This document shows positions 6,428 to 11,066 of a stretch of DNA of 11,066 nucleotides, piece after piece. The notes under the pieces are model-generated. The model saw only the letters and a list, made by a program, of their open reading frames with translations, made no database searches and was not told the DNA's origin. Source of the stretch: UBA7328 sp002471345 (GTDB lineage: Bacteria; Bacteroidota; Bacteroidia; Chitinophagales; Saprospiraceae); NCBI GenBank assembly GCA_964011275.1, contig CAXGOB010000114.1, forward strand, positions 1 through 11,066, written 5' to 3'. The position numbers and the translations under genes are program-made. Position 1 is the first letter of the stretch. The number at the start of each line of letters is the position of its first letter.

Positions 6428-6943
6428 ATGGCAAAGTTGAAATCATTACAAACAGATATCCGTGTTAATGCAAATCGAGAAAAAATTTGGGAGGTCTTAT
6501 TCAATCAATTTAGCGAGATAAATATTTATCATCCTGGAACCACCGATTCTAGGTTAACCAAAGGGAAAAATGGCGAAATAGGTTGCCAAAGGGTTTGTCA
6601 ATTTGGATCTAAGATGTCTATCACTGAAAATGTATTGGAAGCCATACCTCTTGAAAAGTTAGCAATAGATGCAAATGGGTTTCCTGGAGTTAAAGATATT
6701 ATGGCAACTTTTAGTTTAAGACAACTCGGCGCAGAGTCTACAGAAGTTGCTATAACATTTAGATATAGGACAATACCAGCAATATTGGCAATGTTCATGT
6801 TAAGATCTATGAAGAAAAATTTACACCAAGTTTTGGTAGGCTTAAAATTCTATGTTGAAACTGGTAGACAATTAGAAAAGGAAAATTTTAAAAGTATCTA
6901 TTCAGAATTTCTTGAATTGGATGCAGGAAAAGCGTTTGCCTAA
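6428..6943 (+). CDS. SRPBCC family protein (START/polyketide cyclase-like ligand-binding fold)
   Basis: A 171-residue protein with the SRPBCC pattern. The opening strand and helix are LQTDIRVNANREKIWEVLFNQFSEI, followed by NIYHPGTTDSRL, then G.IGCQRVCQFG..MSITENVLEAIPLEKL and a long C-terminal helix (MKKNLHQVLVGLKFYVETG). The fold forms a hydrophobic pocket for a small ligand or lipid; substrate unknown. The frame is open from TTG at 6392, but ATG at 6428 starts directly at the conserved domain and is preferred. It lies 91 bases after the AraC gene on the same strand, with a TGACCT motif between, which suggests co-transcription or control by that regulator. Confidence 0.82.
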   Translation: MAKLKSLQTDIRVNANREKIWEVLFNQFSEINIYHPGTTDSRLTKGKNGEIGCQRVCQFGSKMSITENVLEAIPLEKLAIDANGFPGVKDIMATFSLRQLGAESTEVAITFRYRTIPAILAMFMLRSMKKNLHQVLVGLKFYVETGRQLEKENFKSIYSEFLELDAGKAFA

Positions 6944-7089
6944 ATCTCTGTCAATTATTTGGACCTGATGAGCTATTGACTATTTACAGTATAAGTGATC
7001 CATTAAAACTAGATGATGTTTATAGAATATTAATAAATGAAAGCATTTTTCACCTTGTATGTATTAGCCAGTGTTATTTAGGATCGCTT

Positions 7090-7853
7090 TTATTTAATGG
7101 AATCATTTAATTCTATGTCAATAAGTTCAATTGCATTTATAATTCTGGGTTTAATGAGGTCTTCTTTGTATCGTTTCTCTACGATTGTTCTATTTAATAC
7201 AATTTTGGTTAAAGTAACTAACTCATCGTCTACGGCCATTGCTTTCAAATCAAAATTTAGTCCTTGGTATTCTTGAGCTATAGTGTCTTTAATGTCTATG
7301 AATCCAAACTGAGGGTCCATATATTTCATGGCTGTATTAGAAAAATCTGTCATAGTATTGGCATACCTTTCCTCTATAGACAGACTGTTATAAATGAAGG
7401 TTTCATAATTTGCCAAAGCCCTAGTAAGTGAATTTGATTGGATTAAGTTCAGATTGCCAGATCCTTTCATCTCATTATAAGTAGGCATTGAGGGGTTAAA
7501 TGTATGAGCATATCCACAGCGTTCAATAGCTAAAATAACTTGTACAGAGTCAATCTTTTTTGGTATCTCCTCAAAATATTCAAGTAGCTGAGAAGAATAT
7601 CGTTTTCTATCTTCCAGAAATTGATCCGTAATATCTAATCGCATCAAATCATTTTGCAACTCTGATTTAAGATTTGTAAGAAGCTCGATTTTGAGGGATT
7701 CAGATTTTTGTTTTACGTTCCAATTGTTAAGTTGAAGGGCTATCAAAATCCCTATAACCACTAAGGCAATTTCTCCAATAGCATATATTAAATACTTGGT
7801 GAATTTGTTTCATTAAGTAATCCTTGCCTAATATTTCTGAAGAATTTTATCAT
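7090..7853 (-). pseudogene. DUF6090 membrane protein with a one-base frameshift near the N-terminus
   Basis: The long frame (7761-7090, 223 codons from a GTG) begins inside a transmembrane helix, VVIGILIALQLNNWN, the DUF6090 hallmark. The missing start is just upstream in another frame: ATG at 7853 gives MIKFFRNIRQGLLNET, the usual DUF6090 opening. It then hits a stop because one A is missing in the run at 7804-7806 (AAATTC where AAAATTC is expected). Restoring it yields KFTKYLIYAIGEIALVVIGIL and one frame of about 254 residues, the family's normal length. The product would be a single-pass membrane protein with a helical soluble domain; function unknown, family known to me only from Bacteroidota. 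The break may be real or a homopolymer indel error. Confidence 0.85.
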
Positions 7854-8143
7854 TGGTTAGTGATTAAAGAAACTGAATGTTGATCAACTTATACAAACAT
7901 GGCAGTATGGAAGGTTTAAGTTTCGATAGTTAGTCTTATAATTTATCATTATTAGTGTTACATTATTTACTTCCAGTTTCAATATACTACTTACCTAAGT
8001 CTGCTTCAGTCTGATTTTTAAAAATATATCCAAAATGATAATCTCCATTCTAAAAGCCGGTTACCCGTTCGAATAGCCTTATCTGACTTTTGTTTTAAAT
8101 AAAAGCTGATAACAAAAGATAAAACGAACGAGTAACCATTTTA
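7854..8143. other. Intergenic region between the DUF6090 and CPBP genes
   Basis: No gene is seen. It holds a 10-bp palindrome GTTGATCAAC at 7880-7889, about 30 bases upstream of the DUF6090 start, and the long inverted repeat at 8059-8137. Confidence 0.5.
8059..8137. repeat. Long imperfect inverted repeat after the CPBP gene
   Basis: GGTTACCCGTTCG (8059-8071) pairs with CGAACGAGTAACC (8125-8137) at 12 of 13 positions. A second nested pair, TTATCTGACTTTTGTT and AACAAAAGATAA, extends the stem with a three-base bulge. It starts seven bases after the CPBP stop on the minus strand, so it is well placed as a stem-loop terminator or 3' mRNA stabiliser. A small non-autonomous element is an alternative, although no flanking duplication is visible. 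Confidence 0.6.
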
Positions 8144-8764
8144 CTAAGCTTCAACCAGCATTGGTAGCACGAGCAAGGCGAGCACATCTGTAGTAAAATG
8201 AATAATCATTAGTAATCCCAAATTCCTTTTTGAAATGTACAAGATCATGAAAAGTGCTCCTGCAAAAAATACAAAGATCAGATGCCCTAAACCCCAATCA
8301 AGATGAGCCAACATAAAAATGAGTACAGGTATAATTGCGGCAATCCATTTAGACTTTGTAAGCTCTAATATTCGCTCATAGGCATAGCTGCGGTAAAGCA
8401 CTTCTTCTACTATAGCAGCTCTGATTACTATCAATAAAAGAAATGGCAATGGTTGGCTTGCAATGAGTTGTCCAATCTCCTGATTGAGTGGAAGCCCCAA
8501 AGCCTGAACTCCTGTCATTATCACCCCAAATAAAATGAAAAGTACAACTCCAAGGCCTGTTCCTCTGAAGACTGTTTTAATGGTTAGCTGTTTCCATCCA
8601 ATAGAAACAACAGTCCGTTTTTCTACGAAATATATCCACAACATGATTATAAGAAACAAGAACCAGAAGGCGATTTCGTGGATTATCAATCCTTTAGGGA
8701 GAAATCTAAAGAGAAAAGGGAGTCCTAGAAACATCAGTAATCCAATAAGCTTTTTTATGTTCAT
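8144..8764 (-). CDS. CPBP family intramembrane glutamic endopeptidase (CAAX/Abi)
   Basis: A 206-residue polytopic membrane protein of the CPBP (Rce1-like) family. The conserved motifs are complete: EExxxR as EEVLYR (E120, E121, R125), FxxxH as FMLAH (H154) and HxxxD as HFTTD (H189, D193). Hydrophobic segments lie near residues 5-20, 31-47, 69-87, 107-118, 140-153, 161-176 and 183-200. Members cleave prenylated or other peptides within the membrane, or act in bacteriocin self-immunity; the substrate is unknown here. ATG at 8764 is the natural start. A pair of 9-bp direct repeats lies 76-106 bases upstream, and the next upstream gene encodes a LytTR regulator. Confidence 0.9.
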   Translation of the reverse strand: MNIKKLIGLLMFLGLPFLFRFLPKGLIIHEIAFWFLFLIIMLWIYFVEKRTVVSIGWKQLTIKTVFRGTGLGVVLFILFGVIMTGVQALGLPLNQEIGQLIASQPLPFLLLIVIRAAIVEEVLYRSYAYERILELTKSKWIAAIIPVLIFMLAHLDWGLGHLIFVFFAGALFMILYISKRNLGLLMIIHFTTDVLALLVLPMLVEA

Positions 8765-8839
8765 TGTGTAAATTGTTTGTTTGGGACAAATAACCTATGA
8801 AGTCATAATATTGCGAAGTGAATGTGTTCATCAAAACCT

Positions 8840-8870
8840 GAATGATCATTAAATTCATACCGAATGATCA
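8840..8870. promoter_or_regulatory. Candidate LytTR operator: two GAATGATCA repeats, 22-bp period
   Basis: GAATGATCA occurs exactly at 8840-8848 and 8862-8870, separated by 13 bp, so both copies lie on the same helix face. LytTR-family regulators (AgrA, AlgR type) bind pairs of 9-bp direct repeats about 12-13 bp apart. The pair sits between the LytTR gene and the CPBP start, upstream of CPBP. The exact bases are not the AgrA consensus, so the assignment rests on geometry and neighbourhood. Confidence 0.55.
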
Positions 8871-8876
8871 CACCTT

Positions 8877-9575
8877 TTATAAGCTGCTATGAAACCAATG
8901 CTTAAATCTTGTAGATTTATATCTGCTGATGGTCTCGTTAAGGCCATCACTTTGCTGGCCAATAGTTACAAGAAGTCGATGATTAGAGAGTTTCTTAATT
9001 TGAGAGATTACTTGGCGATTAACTAGAATTCTTCTGTTCAATCTAAAGAAATTACTTCCAAGTAGATTTTCAAGTTCAGAAAGATTGTATTGGGTAATCC
9101 ATTTTTTACCAGATGTATCCACAAGAAACGCAATCTTGGACTCACTGATGAAGTATGAAATATTCTTGTGGTCGTGGTTGACGATTCCTTTTGAATTTTT
9201 AATTGCTATAAAATTCTGCAAATCATTTTCTATGCTTTTGTTGTTTTTCGATCGGAATAAGAATTCACCGTCACTCCACCAGGACTTCCAAATTTGACTA
9301 CCGGCATAAAAGATCACAATTAGTAAACTTAGACCACATGTAGCAAAGAGCCCTTGAAGAAAATTTGATAAGACAAATTTCAAGATGTTCAGGTAGATCA
9401 AGAACGGATAAAAAAGTATGTAGATAACAGAAGTTACTGTAATAGAAGCTATGGTCAACTCAAGGGGAAGAAATTGAGTGATCTTATTAGAATTGATCTT
9501 TGACTGAAGTATATATTCCAAGATGAACCTATTCCCAAACCATAAAGACAAACTTCCAAAGATGGTTATCCACAT
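8877..9575 (-). CDS. LytTR-domain transcriptional regulator with N-terminal membrane region
   Basis: From ATG at 9575 the protein is about 232 residues. Numbering below counts from TTG at 9590, where the frame is also open. Hydrophobic segments lie near 45-67 and 82-97. The C-terminal LytTR DNA-binding domain (about 142-234) shows ISYFISESKIAFLVD, NLSELENLLGSNFFRLNRRILVN, QVISQIKKLSNHRLLV and ETISRYKSTRFKHWF; the usual FFRxHRSylVN box is FFRLNRRILVN here. The domain binds DNA as paired direct repeats and the membrane part may sense a signal. An overlapping upstream frame (9727-9566) encodes another hydrophobic segment and may be the true N-terminus displaced by a one-base shift. The regulator is followed by the candidate operator and the CPBP gene, its probable target. 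Confidence 0.85.
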   Translation of the reverse strand: MWITIFGSLSLWFGNRFILEYILQSKINSNKITQFLPLELTIASITVTSVIYILFYPFLIYLNILKFVLSNFLQGLFATCGLSLLIVIFYAGSQIWKSWWSDGEFLFRSKNNKSIENDLQNFIAIKNSKGIVNHDHKNISYFISESKIAFLVDTSGKKWITQYNLSELENLLGSNFFRLNRRILVNRQVISQIKKLSNHRLLVTIGQQSDGLNETISRYKSTRFKHWFHSSL

Positions 9576-9727
9576 ATGGCTGCTAGACAAAATAGTAGAG
9601 TCGAGCCTTCATAATGTACAAATAATGAAAATATAGACACCAAAATAATGAAAACTGTTTCTATCAAATAGACAGCTCCATTATTTGGCCATACTTCAGT
9701 TTTTTGATTTGCTGGAGCTTCAGGCAT
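9566..9727 (-). CDS. Short membrane-segment frame overlapping the LytTR start (detached N-terminus or small coupled protein)
   Basis: ATG at 9727 opens 53 codons ending at TAA 9568-9566, overlapping the LytTR ATG at 9575 by ten bases. The product has a hydrophilic start (MPEAPANQKTEVWPNNGAVY) and a membrane helix, LIETVFIILVSIFSLFV, then GSTLLFCLAA. Adding a single base near 9570-9600 would fuse it to the LytTR protein, giving about 285 residues with an extra helix. A TATCTTTG promoter element lies four bases before the ATG. Either the LytTR gene carries a frameshift, or this is a small coupled membrane protein. I do not recognise the peptide on its own. Confidence 0.45.
   Translation of the reverse strand: MPEAPANQKTEVWPNNGAVYLIETVFIILVSIFSLFVHYEGSTLLFCLAAICG
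9621..9654. repeat. Two 11-bp direct repeats AATAATGAAAA, 23-bp period
   Basis: Identical copies lie at 9621-9631 and 9644-9654 with a 12-bp gap, about 45-80 bases upstream of the LytTR start. The geometry resembles a LytTR binding pair, so autoregulation is possible. The bases are AT-rich and also encode similar hydrophobic residues in the upstream frame, so chance is a fair alternative. Confidence 0.4.
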
Positions 9728-9731
9728 ACTA

Positions 9732-9761
9732 CAAAGATACCTTGAGACCTAGGCTTCCCAA
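9732..9761 (-). promoter_or_regulatory. Bacteroidota-type promoter before the LytTR locus
   Basis: On the minus strand TTG (9761-9759), a 19-bp spacer and TATCTTTG (9739-9732) match the TTG / TAnnTTTG pattern of Bacteroidota housekeeping promoters. The spacing puts the transcript start at or next to the ATG at 9727, which would make a leaderless mRNA for the short frame or a 5' leader of about 150 bases for the LytTR ATG. Confidence 0.5.
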
Positions 9762-9790
9762 GTATGTAGGGCAACTTTATGTGAATATTG

Positions 9791-10033
9791 TCATACAGCA
9801 TTTTCACACTCTTGCTTCTGTAGAAATCTATTATACCAATCACTAATTAGGTTAAATGTGACGAGGACTCCTACAAATAAAACAGTCAATATGGAGAGTG
9901 TGTTTTTATCTTCAAAGGATTTTGACGTCGAGATAGGGTGGTTGGCATTGAACTCTATTAATATCTATGATTTTTCAGATTTATCATTCGTTCCAAGTAG
10001 CTTATAAGAGTATTGTCCTATATCATTTTTCAT
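9791..10033 (-). pseudogene. Unrecognised small membrane protein interrupted by an in-frame TAG
   Basis: ATG at 10033 overlaps the M1 peptidase stop by one base (TGATG), the usual sign of translational coupling. The frame reads 22 codons (starting MKNDIGQYSYKLLGTND), meets TAG at 9967-9965, and then stays open for 57 more codons to TGA at 9793-9791. The second part has a clear single membrane helix, LSILTVLFVGVLVTFNLI, followed by SDWYNRFLQKQE. One substitution would restore an 79-residue small membrane protein. I do not recognise the family. Alternatively only the short peptide is made, or the whole frame is fortuitous. Confidence 0.45.
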
Positions 10034-11066
10034 CACCCTTTTTTATATATCCATTCATCGAAAAAGGCATTCAAGTTTCTGTTAGAAGATTTTTCCATTG
10101 TTTCTTGAAAGTCAGAAGTAATAACTGATTTTCCAAAAAACTTTTTACTGTAGGACTTAATCCCATCCCAAAATTCTTCATCACCTAGTTCCTGCCTGAG
10201 CAGATGTAATACATATGCGCCTTTGTAATACACGATGTTTCGATCATCTCTCGATGGATTGTCCCAGTTAGGAAAAACTAATGGTTTGTCTTTTCCTCTT
10301 TTAATAATATCATCATAAATGCCTTTATAAATGGATATGTCCGATTCATATTTTTCCTTTCCAAACTTGTATTCACTGAATGCCGTAGACATAAAGGTTG
10401 CAAAAGCTTCGTTAAGCCAAAAATGCTCAAAACTCCTACATGTAATCATGTTCCCCCACCACTGATGTGCTAACTCGTGTGAAGTAAGGTGAATCTCAGA
10501 GCTGTCCTTCAGTACAAACGAAGCATAGGAATTTTTGAGAACTGAGAAACCAGACATCTCCTGATAATGATCTCCAATAAGAATTTGTGAATAAGACTGC
10601 TGAATATATTTTACTCCTGACTTTTCTTCAAAAAAATGAAGAATATTTCCCGTCTCTTCAAAAACTTTTTTCAATGGGTCATTGCTGTTTGTGTGAGAAA
10701 GATAGTTGAGTTGAATATTCTTGTATTTTTCACTTTCTTCTTTAAAATTACCGATAGCAAAGCCATAAGTGTATGATGGCGTTTCATATTTCTGAGACCA
10801 TTTAAAAAGTGTTTTTCTTTCCTTTTTCTCAACTCCAATCAATTCACCATTGGCAATGCATTTCAATCCATTAGGAATCAGAAGGTTAAGATTCAATGTT
10901 GCTTTGTCACTTGGCTTGTCATTACAAATCATCCATTGACTAGTGAAATAGACAGTGTAAGCTTGATCAAGTTTTGAATTGAATAAGAGTCCTTTTGTAG
11001 GACTTCCATGATATTTAATTGGGATTTTGTTTTCTCTTTTTTCTCTCTTTGATAGTTCTATGATTA
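10033..11066 (-). CDS. M1-family metallopeptidase (aminopeptidase N-like), C-terminal part, cut by the window edge
   Basis: The frame is open to the right end of the window, so the start lies outside; 343 residues are visible. The zinc site is complete: HELAH at 10479-10465, followed by WWGN, then E in LNEAF at 10410-10408, giving HExxH-x18-E. The catalytic Tyr region DRNIVYYKGAYVLHLLR follows. The exopeptidase GxMEN position reads QEMSGFS (about 10563-10543), as in the subgroup with EMAGFS-like motifs rather than canonical GAMEN. The upstream visible part (FNSKLDQAYTVYFTSQW, then LNLLIPNGLKCIANGEL) is the N-terminal beta-saddle domain of M1 enzymes. The protein ends soon after the catalytic domain, so it lacks the long C-terminal helical domain of E. 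coli PepN. ATG at 10932 is internal and not the start. Confidence 0.9.
   Translation of the reverse strand, partial: IIELSKREKRENKIPIKYHGSPTKGLLFNSKLDQAYTVYFTSQWMICNDKPSDKATLNLNLLIPNGLKCIANGELIGVEKKERKTLFKWSQKYETPSYTYGFAIGNFKEESEKYKNIQLNYLSHTNSNDPLKKVFEETGNILHFFEEKSGVKYIQQSYSQILIGDHYQEMSGFSVLKNSYASFVLKDSSEIHLTSHELAHQWWGNMITCRSFEHFWLNEAFATFMSTAFSEYKFGKEKYESDISIYKGIYDDIIKRGKDKPLVFPNWDNPSRDDRNIVYYKGAYVLHLLRQELGDEEFWDGIKSYSKKFFGKSVITSDFQETMEKSSNRNLNAFFDEWIYKKG

Noticed and set aside
6950..6980. GTCAAT/ATTGAC inverted repeat after the SRPBCC gene as a terminator
   Set aside because: Only six pairs around a 19-base loop and no T-run follows.
8060..8076. tRNA T-arm-like string (CCGTTCGAATAGCC)
   Set aside because: No acceptor or anticodon stem can be built around it, and it is explained by the long inverted repeat at 8059-8137.
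8535..8771. Plus-strand open frame across the CPBP N-terminus
   Set aside because: Antisense to a complete CPBP gene; no motif seen.
9085..9297. Plus-strand open frame inside the LytTR gene
   Set aside because: Antisense to the LytTR domain and its linker; no recognisable features.
1..11066. CRISPR array, rRNA or tRNA genes
   Set aside because: No regularly spaced repeats and no conserved RNA gene sequences were seen on either strand.
1..11066. Stop-codon reassignment as the cause of the internal TAA and TAG
   Set aside because: TAA, TAG and TGA all end clearly complete genes in the window (TAG for orfA, the flavin reductase and DUF3050; TGA for M1), so the standard bacterial code applies.

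Overview
This AT-rich window most likely comes from a member of the Bacteroidota, probably a marine Cytophagales- or Flavobacteriia-like organism. The pointers are a DUF6090 protein (a family I know only from Bacteroidota), a LytTR regulator with an N-terminal membrane part, a flavin reductase / DUF2256 / photolyase-like gene run, a TAnnTTTG-type promoter, and no strong Shine-Dalgarno sequences. This assignment rests on family knowledge, not on a database search.

Layout. 56-1268 is a complete IS3-family element (IS407-like) with orfA, orfB, a canonical A_AAA_AAG slippery heptamer and matching ends, but no visible target duplication. 1269-1643 has no intact gene. 4810-1644 on the minus strand is a compact cluster: flavin reductase, then DUF2256 zinc-ribbon protein, then photolyase/cryptochrome-like protein, with overlapping reading frames, followed after 135 bases by a DUF3050 protein with a heme-oxygenase-like signature. 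It looks like a redox/light module: the reductase could supply reduced flavin, the photolyase-like protein binds FAD, and DUF2256 and DUF3050 are uncharacterised partners. 4811-5499 has no gene I can support. 5500-6943 on the plus strand holds an AraC-family regulator broken by one in-frame TAA, followed by an SRPBCC protein. 7853-7090 (minus) is a DUF6090 membrane protein broken by a one-base deletion. 8764-8144 (minus) is a CPBP intramembrane protease. Upstream of it lies a pair of identical 9-bp direct repeats with a 22-bp period, the geometry used by LytTR regulators, and the next gene upstream (9575-8877) encodes a LytTR protein. From 10033 to the right edge (minus) is the C-terminal part of an M1 metallopeptidase, followed by a small membrane-protein frame carrying an internal TAG.

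Overall themes: (i) a photolyase of the FeS-BCP family that has apparently lost all four cluster cysteines, in a tight operon with a flavin reductase; (ii) a candidate LytTR-to-CPBP regulatory pair with a visible operator; (iii) a 5.5-10 kb stretch with several genes broken by single lesions, meaning either recent decay or assembly error.
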